Assembly: GCF_039526385.1 (NCBI RefSeq)
Contig: NZ_BAAAIX010000001.1
Coordinates: 1 to 64,000, forward strand
From: Luteococcus peritonei
Lineage (GTDB): Bacteria > Actinomycetota > Actinomycetes > Propionibacteriales > Propionibacteriaceae
Length of the DNA: 64,000 nucleotides
Direction: 5' to 3'
Shown: positions 6,447-14,787 of the stretch, piece after piece
Position numbering within the stretch: the first letter of the stretch is position 1
Layout: each line of letters starts with the position of its first letter
The notes under the pieces: model-generated
The model's input: the letters and a program-made list of their open reading frames with translations, nothing else
What the model was told of the DNA's origin: nothing
Database searches by the model: none
Position numbers and translations under genes: made by a program

Positions 6447-9400
6447 TCACACCACCTCCAGCTGCACCAGGTCGACGGGGCGGTCCAGCGCCAGGCGCAG
6501 CTGCGCCGTGGCCACCTCGTCGAGCTCGACGGCCACCGACTGCTGCGGCCAGCGCACCACCAGTCGGCGCCTGGCCACCTCCCGCCAGTCGCCGTCGACC
6601 AGCACCTGGACGCGCAGCCCCACCTCGCCCGGCTGCTGGACGGTGAAGACCAGGAGCCGCGGTCTCCAGGGGCGCTCCCAGCGGGCCAGCAGCGGCCCTT
6701 CGACGCGGTAGGCACGCAGCGCGCGATCGTCCACCAGGTCGGGCACGGCCGGTTCCCAGACCGCAGCCCCGGCGCGGTCGGCGCGCCAGCTGGGCCAGTC
6801 GCGGCCCGGGCCGTCGGTGGTCAGGCTCCACGGTGCCCGCTCGCGGCCCCAGTCGGTGGGCTGCTCGGACAACTCGAAGGCCAGCTCCACCTCGCCCTGC
6901 AGCTCCTTCAGTGTGATCACCGGGTGCGGCCAGTCCTCACCATTGCGCCGCAGCGCCGCGACGAAGGGCCCCGAGCCGCTCGTGGTCACGCGCAGCGTGC
7001 CGCGCTCGCCGTGCCAGACCATCGGTGCCAGTGGGGCGCCGAGCACGTACTGGCCGCTGCCGGGGCTGAGCGGGTACAGCCCCATGGCCGCGAAGAGCCA
7101 CCAGGCGCTCATCTCGCCGTTGTCCTCGTCGCCCGGATAGCCCTGCCCGATCTCGGCACCGACGAAGCCGCGGTCCAGCAGTTCGCGCACCACCTGCTGC
7201 GCGCGGTCGGGTCGCCCGGCATGCAGGTACATCCAGGCGATGTGGTGGGCGGGCTGGTTGGACAGCGCCAGGTGGCCCATCCGCAGCGCCCGCGCCTCGG
7301 CGATCTCGTGCATCCCGGCCGGGTAGTGGCCCGGATGGCGGCCGGTCTCCGGCGTCGCCAGCAGCCGGTCCAGGTGCGCCGCCAGGCCCTCGGGCCCACC
7401 GTGCAGCCGGGCCAGCGTGGCGCCGTCGTGGGTCATCGAGACGCTGCCGGTCCAGGCCGAGCTCTCGGTGTGGTCGCCACCCCAGTCCAGCGGGTCGAAG
7501 TCCTCACGGCTCCAGGCGCCGTCACGGGTGCGGCCGCGCAGCATCCGGCTGTCCGGATCGAAGAGCAGTCCCAGGCCGAGGGCCCGGTTGGTGAGCCAGC
7601 GGGCGTTCGCCAGCAGCTCCTCGCGACGTCCCTGCAGGCCCAGCTCGTCGGCGCGTCCGGCCAGGTCCGCGGACCAGGTGGCCAGCGCCGCGTCGCAGAC
7701 CGCGTTCTCGATGCTCCAGCCCACCGCCTCGTCCACCTCGCTGGGAACCCATCCCAGGTGGCGCGCCAGCTGGAGTCCCTTGCGACCCATGTGCGGGTCC
7801 GGCGAGGGGCAGGAGGCATTGCGCAGCGCGGAGTCATAGGCCGCCGGCTCGTCGAAGGCCAGGCCGTGGCGGGCGGCATCGGCGAAGATCACGTCACTGG
7901 AGGTGCCCACCATGCAGTTGTTGTGCCCGGGCGCGCTCCAGCGGCCCATCCAGCCGCTCTCCCGCCAGGCCGCCAGCAGCCCGTCGACCAGGTCGCCGGC
8001 CAGCCCCGGGGTGAACAGAGCCAGGTGCGGCCAGGCGGTGCGGTAGGTGTCCCAGTAGCCGTTGTTGACGAAGATCCGTCCCTCGACGACGGGGCTGGTG
8101 GTGCGCCACAGCGCTCCCGGCCGCCAGGGGCGGGGCAGCGGGGCCCGGGAGAAGGGGGAGGCGTGCACCCAGCGCGGCTGCTCCGCGGTGCCGGTGTTCT
8201 CGTGCATCGAGCTGGGCCAGCAGTGCACCCGGTACAGGCAGGTCAGTGCGGTGGAGCGCAGGGCGGGATCGTCGGGCAGCTCGAGGCGTTCCAGCAGCTC
8301 TGACCAGGCCCGGTGAGCCCGGGTGGCCAGCTCGTCGAAGCCGACGCCCTGCACCTCCAGCGTGAGGTTGTGCCAGGCCTGGTCCACCGACCCGAAGCTG
8401 GTGGCCACCTCGAGCTCCAGCTGCTCGCCGTCGGCCTGCTCCAGCACCAGCGTTCGCAGGCCGCGGGTACGCAGGATGCGGACCGGTTGGCGGCTGCGAC
8501 CGGCGAAGAAGCCCACCGGGGCGCGGAACTGGTTGCCGCCGGCCGGGTCGGACTCCAGGCGCCCCCAGAACTCGACGCGGCCGTCGGCCAGCCGGCGCGA
8601 GCGCAGCAGGCCGGCGCGCGGGATGTCCACCATGGCTCCGCGACGACCCGCGGCCGTGGGCCAGGAGAAGCGGAACAGACCGCCGTGGTCGGCGGGCACC
8701 ATCTCGGCCACCGACTCGTCGGCCAGCCGCACCCGGTAGTGGTGCGGCCGGTCGTACTCGTCGTCGTGGCTGAAGCCGATGCCGCGACGCGACGGGTGGG
8801 TGACGGGCTCGCCCTGCCAGCCCATCAGCTGCAGCTGGTGGCGGTCCTTGATCCACGGGCTGGGCTGGTGGCTGAAGGCCAGCGCCTGCAGCTCGGGCGT
8901 GGCCGAGCGCTCACCGTGCCAGCGATAGGTCCACATCCGGGTGCGGGCGTCGGTGACGGGTGTGAGCATGGTGAAGCCGTGCGGCAGGCACGTGGCGGGG
9001 AAGGTGTTGCCGCGGCTGAAGCCGCGCCCCGAGTGGCTGCCGCGCGTGGTGCGGACCGCCTCGACGGGGTCGTCCACCGGCTCGGGTGCCGGACGGCTGC
9101 CCAGCACCTGCAGCCAGAGCCGACCGAGGCCGGTGGGACAGTCGAGGGCCAGCTCCACCCGACCGGTCAGCGCGTCGAGCGGGCAGTCGAGCACATTCCA
9201 CTGCTGCACCACCAGGCAGGAGACCGGGCCCGGGCCGGTGTGGCCGTGCTGGTCGACCAGGGCCATGGGCCCGTCGGCGGTCAACGCCAGCGGCCAGGCG
9301 CCGGTGGCGGCGAAGCCGTCGTGCCCGTCCAGGTCCGGATGGATGGCCAGCCGCACCACGTGGCCGGCTCTGGCCTCGACGTGGATCCCCAGCGGCAGCA

Positions 9401-9548
9401 CGCCCGGGCGCCCCAGGTCCACCCGGAAGACCTCGGGGCCGTCGGTCAGCCCGCTGCGCGGCGCCGAGCTGGGCGGCGCGGGCGGCCCGTCGTCGCGGAC
9501 CAGTCGGGCGGGGGCGTGGAAGCTGGGCACGGCACCATTCGAGCACAC
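6447..9548 (-). CDS. GH92 family alpha-mannosidase, probably cytoplasmic
   Basis: This 1033-residue protein is a glycoside hydrolase family 92 enzyme. The N-terminal GH92 domain starts around residue 160 with GNTFPATCLPHGF (180-192) and includes WTYRWHGER and FSHQPSPW. The (alpha/alpha)6 catalytic domain has GYWDTYRTAWPHL (497-509) and the signature YPGDEDNGEMSAWWLFAAMGLYP (804-826). GH92 members are calcium-dependent exo-alpha-mannosidases acting on N-glycan-type mannosides. No signal peptide is seen, although most GH92 enzymes are exported. There are about 110 extra residues at the C-terminus and a galactose-binding-like N-terminal segment. The GTG start at 9548 lacks a good ribosome binding site, and a second in-frame GTG lies six codons on. 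LacI may control it. Confidence 0.92.
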   Translation of the reverse strand: MCSNGAVPSFHAPARLVRDDGPPAPPSSAPRSGLTDGPEVFRVDLGRPGVLPLGIHVEARAGHVVRLAIHPDLDGHDGFAATGAWPLALTADGPMALVDQHGHTGPGPVSCLVVQQWNVLDCPLDALTGRVELALDCPTGLGRLWLQVLGSRPAPEPVDDPVEAVRTTRGSHSGRGFSRGNTFPATCLPHGFTMLTPVTDARTRMWTYRWHGERSATPELQALAFSHQPSPWIKDRHQLQLMGWQGEPVTHPSRRGIGFSHDDEYDRPHHYRVRLADESVAEMVPADHGGLFRFSWPTAAGRRGAMVDIPRAGLLRSRRLADGRVEFWGRLESDPAGGNQFRAPVGFFAGRSRQPVRILRTRGLRTLVLEQADGEQLELEVATSFGSVDQAWHNLTLEVQGVGFDELATRAHRAWSELLERLELPDDPALRSTALTCLYRVHCWPSSMHENTGTAEQPRWVHASPFSRAPLPRPWRPGALWRTTSPVVEGRIFVNNGYWDTYRTAWPHLALFTPGLAGDLVDGLLAAWRESGWMGRWSAPGHNNCMVGTSSDVIFADAARHGLAFDEPAAYDSALRNASCPSPDPHMGRKGLQLARHLGWVPSEVDEAVGWSIENAVCDAALATWSADLAGRADELGLQGRREELLANARWLTNRALGLGLLFDPDSRMLRGRTRDGAWSREDFDPLDWGGDHTESSAWTGSVSMTHDGATLARLHGGPEGLAAHLDRLLATPETGRHPGHYPAGMHEIAEARALRMGHLALSNQPAHHIAWMYLHAGRPDRAQQVVRELLDRGFVGAEIGQGYPGDEDNGEMSAWWLFAAMGLYPLSPGSGQYVLGAPLAPMVWHGERGTLRVTTSGSGPFVAALRRNGEDWPHPVITLKELQGEVELAFELSEQPTDWGRERAPWSLTTDGPGRDWPSWRADRAGAAVWEPAVPDLVDDRALRAYRVEGPLLARWERPWRPRLLVFTVQQPGEVGLRVQVLVDGDWREVARRRLVVRWPQQSVAVELDEVATAQLRLALDRPVDLVQLEVV

Positions 9549-9570
9549 CGGGCCGCACCCGGGACACGAA

Positions 9571-9600
9571 ACGGCCGCCGCCCGGTGGGGCGGCGGCCGT
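9571..9600 (-). terminator. glnA terminator
   Basis: A 13-bp perfect stem (ACGGCCGCCGCCC / GGGCGGCGGCCGT, 4-nt loop) lies 26 bases after the glnA stop and is followed on the minus strand by TTTCG. Confidence 0.8.
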
Positions 9601-9626
9601 CAGGCTCGTCGATCAGATCGCGCGGA

Positions 9627-11048
9627 TCAGATGGCGAAGTAGAGGTCGAACTCGTAGGGGTGCGGGCGCTGGCGGATCTCGTCGATCTCGGCGCGCTTCA
9701 GCTCGATCCAGGTCTCGATCAGGTCCGGGGTGAAGACATCGCCCTGGAGCAGGAAGTCCTGGTCGGCCTCGAGTGCGTCCAGCGCCTCGTCGAGCGTGGC
9801 GGGAACCTGCTGCACCTGGGCGTGCTCCTCCGGGGGCAGCTCGTAGAGGTCCTTGTCGATCGGCTCCGGCGGCTCGATCCGGTTCTGGATGCCGTCGATG
9901 CCGGCCAGCAGCAGGGCCGCGAAGGCCAGGTAGGGGTTGCTGGACGGGTCGGGGCAGCGGAACTCGACGCGCTTGGCCTTGGGGTTGGCGCCGGTCAGCG
10001 GGATGCGCATGCAGGCGGAACGGTTGCGGGCCGAGTAGACCAGGTTGACCGGGGCCTCGAAGCCGGGCACCAGGCGGTGGTAGGAGTTCACCGAGGGGTT
10101 GGTGAAGGCCAGCAGCGCCGGGGCGTGCTTCAGGATGCCGCCGATGTACCAACGGGCCAGATCGGACAGGTTGCCGTAGCCGTTCTCGTCGAAGAAGAGC
10201 GGCTTGCCCTCGTTCCACAGCGAGCTGTGCACGTGCATGCCGGAGCCGTTGTCGCCGAAGATCGGCTTGGGCATGAAGGTGGCGGTCTTGCCGTTCACCC
10301 AGGCGGTGTTCTTGACCAGGTACTTGAACAGCATCACCTTGTCGGCGCTGGCCAGCATGGTGTCGAAGCGCCAGTTGATCTCGGCCTGGCCGGCAGTGCC
10401 CACCTCGTGGTGCGCGCGCTCGGTCTGCATGCCCAGCTTCTCCATGTGGGCGACGATCTCGTCGCGCAGGTCGCCGAAGTGGTCGACGGGGGAGACCGGG
10501 AAGTAGCCGCCCTTCATCTTCACCTTGTAGCCGCGGTTGCCGCCGTCCTCGACGCGGCCGGTGTTCCAGGCGCCGGCCTCGGAGTCGATCTCGTAGAAGG
10601 AGCCGTTGGCCTTGGTCTCGAAGCGCACGTCGTCGAAGACGTAGAACTCGGCCTCGGGGGCGAAGAAGGCGGTGTCACCGATGCCGGTGGACTGCAGGTA
10701 GGCCTCGGCCTTCTTGGCGATGTTGCGCGGATCGCGGCTGTAGGGTTCCTTCGTGATCGGGTCGTGGACGAAGAAGTTGACCACCAGGGTCTTGGAGGCG
10801 CGGAAGGGGTCCACGAAGGCGGTGGTGGGATCGGGCATCAGCGCCATGTCCGACTCGTGGATCTTCTGGAAGCCGGTGATCGACGAACCGTCGAAGGCCA
10901 GGCCGTCCTCGAAGACCTCGGGGCCGAAGGCGGCAGCAGGCACGGTGAAGTGCTGCATCACGCCGGGCAGGTCGCAGAAGCGGACGTCGACGTTCTCGAT
11001 GCCCTCGTCCTTGATGAACGCGAGGAGGTCCTCGGCGCCTTGGAACAT
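9627..11048 (-). CDS. glnA: glutamine synthetase, type I-beta
   Basis: The enzyme joins ammonia to glutamate using ATP. The 473-residue sequence shows the GS signatures: FDGSSITGFQ (52-61), the metal ligands in FFAPEAEFYVF (128-138), HEVGTAGQAEI, GDNGSGMHVH (265-274) and NPYLAFAALLLAGIDG. Tyr402 in DKDLYELPPEE is the site adenylylated in beta-type enzymes, so post-translational control by GlnE is expected. The ATG follows GGAGGAAAC. Transcription is probably controlled by GlnR through the site at 11120-11135. Confidence 0.97.
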   Translation of the reverse strand: MFQGAEDLLAFIKDEGIENVDVRFCDLPGVMQHFTVPAAAFGPEVFEDGLAFDGSSITGFQKIHESDMALMPDPTTAFVDPFRASKTLVVNFFVHDPITKEPYSRDPRNIAKKAEAYLQSTGIGDTAFFAPEAEFYVFDDVRFETKANGSFYEIDSEAGAWNTGRVEDGGNRGYKVKMKGGYFPVSPVDHFGDLRDEIVAHMEKLGMQTERAHHEVGTAGQAEINWRFDTMLASADKVMLFKYLVKNTAWVNGKTATFMPKPIFGDNGSGMHVHSSLWNEGKPLFFDENGYGNLSDLARWYIGGILKHAPALLAFTNPSVNSYHRLVPGFEAPVNLVYSARNRSACMRIPLTGANPKAKRVEFRCPDPSSNPYLAFAALLLAGIDGIQNRIEPPEPIDKDLYELPPEEHAQVQQVPATLDEALDALEADQDFLLQGDVFTPDLIETWIELKRAEIDEIRQRPHPYEFDLYFAI

Positions 11049-11119
11049 GTTTCCTCCAGGTGGTCCTTGATCGTTGTCCCGACGCTATCGGGTCCAAATT
11101 GCCCAGGCGTTCCGGCGGT

Positions 11120-11135
11120 GTAACAGGCGTGTTAC
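11120..11135. promoter_or_regulatory. GlnR-like binding site upstream of glnA
   Basis: GTAAC, six bases, GTTAC is an inverted pair matching the GTnAC / GnnAC half-site spacing of GlnR operators. It lies 72-87 bases upstream of the glnA start. The divergent RDD gene starts 65 bases to the right, so the site could influence both. Confidence 0.6.
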
Positions 11136-11187
11136 GTGCTCGCCATGCGGGAGGCCGCTTCCGCCCGGCGAGACAGCGGGGCCGCGA

Positions 11188-11193
11188 TAGGCT
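11188..11193 (+). promoter_or_regulatory. -10 box for leaderless RDD-protein mRNA
   Basis: TAGGCT is followed by 7 nt and the ATG at 11201, with no Shine-Dalgarno sequence between. Confidence 0.6.
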
Positions 11194-11200
11194 GCCTGCC

Positions 11201-11632
11201 ATGAGTCAGGCCGATGTCGTCGAGGAGCAGTACCCCGGACAGCGGCTCGGGCTGCCGCGCGAGGGGCGGGGCTCGCTGGCCACCTGGAGCCAGCGGCTCG
11301 CCGCCCTGGTCATCGACTGGGCCGGCTGCACCATCATCGCCCGGCTGCTCTTCGGCGACGGCGTCACCTTCGGTTTCGACTGGCGTCGCTGGACCCCGAT
11401 GGCGCTCTACTTCGTGCAGAAGGCGCTGCTCACCCTGCTGGTGGCCGGCTCCTTCGGACAGCTGGTCTGCCGGATCGCCGTGGTGCGCCTCGACGGCCGT
11501 CCCGTCGGGCTGCTGCGCAGCCTGGCCCGGGCCGCCATGAAGGTGCTGGTGGTGCCCGCCGTCGTGGTGGGCGGAGACCGTCGCGCCCTGGACGACCTGG
11601 CGCTGGGCACCGTCGTCGTGAGGAGGCACTGA
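11201..11632 (+). CDS. RDD-family membrane protein
   Basis: The 143-residue protein begins with a soluble stretch and then has the RDD hallmark near the first membrane helix: LATWSQRLAALVIDWAGC (about 29-46). The second and third hydrophobic segments surround ALYFVQKALLTLLVAGSFGQLV and a C-terminal VLVVPAVVVGG. The function of RDD proteins is mostly unknown, and some affect ion homeostasis. An RDD gene next to glnA is a conserved arrangement in actinobacteria as I recall it. Its stop codon overlaps the following glycosyltransferase start (TGATG), so the two are coupled. Confidence 0.82.
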   Translation: MSQADVVEEQYPGQRLGLPREGRGSLATWSQRLAALVIDWAGCTIIARLLFGDGVTFGFDWRRWTPMALYFVQKALLTLLVAGSFGQLVCRIAVVRLDGRPVGLLRSLARAAMKVLVVPAVVVGGDRRALDDLALGTVVVRRH

Positions 11633-12762
11633 TGTTCGTCACCATCGTCGCGCGGGGTGTGCCGAGCCCGCGCACCCCGCTGTGGGGGATCTTCGAACTG
11701 GACCAGGCCCGCGCCCTGCAGGCCGCCGGCCACCGGGTGGCCATCCTGGCGCTCGACGTGCGTTCGCTGCGCCGGGTGCGCGGCTTCGGGGTGCTGCACC
11801 AGGTGATCGACGGGATCGACGTGCACACCATCCGTATCCCGCTGGGACAGGTGCCGGATGCGGTGGACCAGGCCGTCCTGGACCGAGCCTTCGACGCCGG
11901 CTTCAGCCGGATCCTGTCCTTGCACGGCGCCCCCGACGTGGTGCACGCCCACTTCACGAAGTACGCGCTGGCGGCGGCCCGCAGTCGCCACCGGCGCACC
12001 TTCCGGCTGGTGGTCACCGAGCACAACTCGAAGTTCTCTCCCCAGGGGATCCCGCTGCGCCTGCGACGCAAGGCCGCCGAGGCCTACCGCAAGGCCGACG
12101 CGGTGGTGGCGGTCTCCGAGGCGCTGGCCGAGGTGCTCACCGGCGCCTTCGACCTGCCGGTGCAGGTGCTGCCCAACATCGTCGACGTGTCCACCTTCGC
12201 CGCCCAGCCGCGCCGTGAGCACGACTCGATCCGGCTGGTCAGCGTGGGCAACCTGCTGCCCCGCAAGCGGATGGCGCTGCTGGTGGACGGCTTCGCCCTG
12301 GCCTTCGCCGAGCGCCCGGAGGTGGAGCTGGTGCTGATGGGCGAGGGCCCGGAGCGCTCCCAGATCGAGGCCCGGGTGACCGAGGCCGGCCTGGGCGACC
12401 GGGTGAAGCTGCTGGGCTTCCGCTCCCGGGCGCAGATCGCGCAGGAGTTCGCGGCCAGCGACGGCTTCGTGCTGCTCAGCACCTGGGAGACCTTCGGCGT
12501 GGTCTTCATCGAGGCGATGGCGGCCGGGCTGCCGGTGCTCAGCTCGCGCTGCGGCGGTCCGGAGGGCTTCCTCACCGAGGACCGGGGCATGTTCGCCGAG
12601 ACCGGCTCCGCGGAGGAGTTGGCCGCCTCCTTGCAGACCTTCGTGCGTCACTTCCGGGACTGGGACCGCGACCACATCGTCGCCCGGGCGCAGCAGGACT
12701 TCTCGCCCTCGACGGTGGCGGCCCAGCTGACCGAGGTCTACGCCCGGGTCTGCAGCCACTGA
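11632..12762 (+). CDS. glycosyltransferase family 4 (GT-B fold)
   Basis: The 376-residue protein has the GT4 layout. The N-terminal acceptor domain includes PDVVHAHFTKYALAA (about 102-116) and VVAVSEALAEVL. The C-terminal nucleotide-sugar domain includes VSVGNLLPRKRM, LVLMGEGPE and the E(x7)E motif in STWETFGVVFIEAMAAGLPV (about 281-300). It is a retaining cytoplasmic glycosyltransferase whose acceptor and donor cannot be read from the sequence. The start is coupled to the RDD gene and preceded by GAGGAGG. Confidence 0.9.
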   Translation: MFVTIVARGVPSPRTPLWGIFELDQARALQAAGHRVAILALDVRSLRRVRGFGVLHQVIDGIDVHTIRIPLGQVPDAVDQAVLDRAFDAGFSRILSLHGAPDVVHAHFTKYALAAARSRHRRTFRLVVTEHNSKFSPQGIPLRLRRKAAEAYRKADAVVAVSEALAEVLTGAFDLPVQVLPNIVDVSTFAAQPRREHDSIRLVSVGNLLPRKRMALLVDGFALAFAERPEVELVLMGEGPERSQIEARVTEAGLGDRVKLLGFRSRAQIAQEFAASDGFVLLSTWETFGVVFIEAMAAGLPVLSSRCGGPEGFLTEDRGMFAETGSAEELAASLQTFVRHFRDWDRDHIVARAQQDFSPSTVAAQLTEVYARVCSH

Positions 12763-12766
12763 CGAC

Positions 12767-12798
12767 GACGCCCACGACCCGGACGGGTCGTGGGCGTC
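12767..12798. terminator. shared bidirectional terminator
   Basis: A 14-bp perfect stem (GACGCCCACGACCC / GGGTCGTGGGCGTC, loop GGAC) lies between the convergent glycosyltransferase and phosphoesterase genes and can serve both. Confidence 0.8.
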
Positions 12799-12826
12799 GC
12801 GCGGCGCGACTGCCAGGGGCAACCGG

Positions 12827-14623
12827 TCAGGCCTTCACCTCGAAGCTGATCGTCTCGGTGAAGCTGCGGCCGTGCACGTCGGTCGCAGTGACCCGGGCGG
12901 TGTGGCGGCCGGGGGCCAGGTCGGTGGGCAGGCTGCTGCGCCACAGGTGCATGCTGCGGTCGGCCACCGAGCCGCCGTGCACCAGCTGCTGCTGCGCGGC
13001 GGTCGGGTCGGAGTAGGCGGCGCCGACGTACTGGCCCTCGCCCTCCATCTTCTGGGTGCGGTCGGCGGTGCGGGCGCGGCCGCCGTCGAAGGAGACCTTC
13101 ACCGTGGAACCGGTGGAGCCCATGAAGAAGTTGGTGGTGAGCCAGGTCGAGGCCAGGTCGGCCTGCTTGACCACCAGCGGGTCGGCCAGCGCCTCGGCAT
13201 TGCCGGGCTTCGGCTTGCCCGCGGCGGGCATGCTGCGCACGAACCAGTCGCGGTAGGCGGGGGTGTTGAGCCCGAGGGTCATCTGCTTGTCCTCGTCCTC
13301 GCCGCGCACGGTGAAGCGCTCGGTCACCGACGTGCCCTTGACGTCCAGGGTGACCACGCCGGGCAGGCCGCCGTCGCGCTGGACCGCCACCGGGTAGCCC
13401 TTGTCGGTCATCTGCCCGGAGAACCAGTCGCCCGAGATGGCACCCGAGGTGAGGTGGGTGAACGGCAGGCCGGTGACGCCGAAGAGCTTCTCCCAGCCCT
13501 GCATCGCATCGCCCTTGCGCATGTTCTCGATGCTGTGGGTGTGGCCGGAGACGTGGATCGCCTTGCGGCCCTTGAGCAGCTTGTAGACCTGGGCCACCTC
13601 GTCGATCTGGTGCTGCTGGCTGCCCTCGTCGGCGAAGGTCAGCAGCGGGATGTGCCCGGCGATCACCACGAGCCGGTCCTTGGGGGTGCGGGCCAGGTCA
13701 TTGGCCAGCCACTCCATCTGCTCGGCGCCCAGCATGCCGTTGTAGGACCTGCCCACCACCGGGTAGTCGACGGTGTCGAGCGAGATCACGTGCACCTTGC
13801 CGGCGTCGTAGGAGTGGTAGGTGGGCCCGAACTGGTTGCGGAAGGAATCGAAGCGGTGCTCGCGCTGCTTCGCGTCGAAGTCCAGGTCGTGGTTGCCGGG
13901 CAGGAAGCGGGCCGGACCGTTCAGCATCGAGGTCAGCTCGCGGGTGCGGGGGTAGAGGCTGGGGTCGTCACCGACGATGTCGCCGATGAACAGGGCGCCG
14001 CAGCCGGCGTAGTCGGTGCGCCGGGAGAGGTCCTTGAAGGCACCGTTGGCGGCATAGGTGACCTCCTTGTCCTTGTAGGTCTGGATGTCACCGCCGATCA
14101 GGCAGTGCTGGTCCGTGGTGTGGGTCAGCTTGCTGGCGCTGAGCGGGAAGTTGACCGCCTTCGGGGTCTCGCCGGTGGGCTTGATGCCGCCGTACTTCAG
14201 CGCGGGCGAGCCGGCGGGCAGGTGGTTGTAGTAGAACTGGGCGACGTTGTCGGCGTCCACCGGCACCTGGTAGCCGCGCGGCTGGGTGATGAAGACGGTG
14301 GTGTTCCCGTCGACGGCCAGCGAGTAGCGGCCCTGGCGGTCGGTGACCACGACGTCACGACCGTTGGAGACCCGCACGCCGGCCAGGCCCTTCTCGTTGC
14401 GGTCCTGGCGGGAGTCACGGTCGGCGTCGACGAAGACGGTGCCGGTGAGCTTCTTCGGATCTGCGGCGCGACCCTTGACCACCTGGACCTTGCCCACATA
14501 GGTGGCGCCGTCCTTGGCGGCCGGGGCTGCCTGGGCGGCGGGTGCGAGCAGGGTGGCGCCCAGGGCGAGGGCGGACAGGCCGGTCAGGCCGATGCTGAGG
14601 TTGCGGGAGCGGGAGTGGTTCAT
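12827..14623 (-). CDS. secreted calcineurin-like phosphoesterase
   Basis: The 598-residue protein has a signal peptide (charged MNHSRSRN, a hydrophobic core, cleavage near AQAAPA at about residue 33). An N-terminal Ig-like MetallophosN region follows, with GTVFVDADRDSRQDRNEKGL and a carboxypeptidase-regulatory-like fold. The metallophosphatase core has FIGDIVGDD, PGNHDLDFD, AGHIPLLT and SGHTHSIEN (about 205-365), and a C-terminal calcineurin-type domain completes it. These dinuclear-metal enzymes hydrolyse phosphomonoesters or diesters outside the cell, and the substrate here is unknown. The ATG has GGAAGGAAG upstream. A TAGCGT -10 box lies at 14669-14674 on the minus strand. Confidence 0.9.
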   Translation of the reverse strand: MNHSRSRNLSIGLTGLSALALGATLLAPAAQAAPAAKDGATYVGKVQVVKGRAADPKKLTGTVFVDADRDSRQDRNEKGLAGVRVSNGRDVVVTDRQGRYSLAVDGNTTVFITQPRGYQVPVDADNVAQFYYNHLPAGSPALKYGGIKPTGETPKAVNFPLSASKLTHTTDQHCLIGGDIQTYKDKEVTYAANGAFKDLSRRTDYAGCGALFIGDIVGDDPSLYPRTRELTSMLNGPARFLPGNHDLDFDAKQREHRFDSFRNQFGPTYHSYDAGKVHVISLDTVDYPVVGRSYNGMLGAEQMEWLANDLARTPKDRLVVIAGHIPLLTFADEGSQQHQIDEVAQVYKLLKGRKAIHVSGHTHSIENMRKGDAMQGWEKLFGVTGLPFTHLTSGAISGDWFSGQMTDKGYPVAVQRDGGLPGVVTLDVKGTSVTERFTVRGEDEDKQMTLGLNTPAYRDWFVRSMPAAGKPKPGNAEALADPLVVKQADLASTWLTTNFFMGSTGSTVKVSFDGGRARTADRTQKMEGEGQYVGAAYSDPTAAQQQLVHGGSVADRSMHLWRSSLPTDLAPGRHTARVTATDVHGRSFTETISFEVKA

Positions 14624-14668
14624 GACGACTTCCTTCCGGGGTGGGGCCGCCGTCTGGCGGCGCAGCCC

Positions 14669-14674
14669 ACGCTA
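14669..14674 (-). promoter_or_regulatory. -10 box of the phosphoesterase gene
   Basis: On the minus strand this reads TAGCGT, a TANNNT-type -10, with a leader of roughly 40 nt before the ATG. No convincing -35 is seen. Confidence 0.4.
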
Positions 14675-14756
14675 GGCAGCCGACGTGACCTCCCGGTGTC
14701 GCCCAGCGCAACCCTTCGGCTCGCAATCTGAACTCTGCAAGCACATCCGGCGAAAG

Positions 14757-14786
14757 CCTCGACACCGGCCGGGCCGGTGCGCGAGG
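14757..14786 (-). terminator. terminator of the ABC-F gene
   Basis: CACCGGCC and GGCCGGTG form an 8-bp stem with a one-base loop. It is extended by an outer CCTCG/CGAGG pairing, ending one base beyond the ABC-F stop codon. Confidence 0.6.
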
Positions 14787-14787
14787 A

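Noticed and set aside
8313..11123. Very long plus-strand open frame opposite the GH92 gene and glnA
   Set aside because: Its translation is rich in His, Gly, Gln and Val without any domain. It is the usual antisense shadow of GC-rich coding sequence. The same applies to the long frame at 14920-17532 and to 32103-35189.
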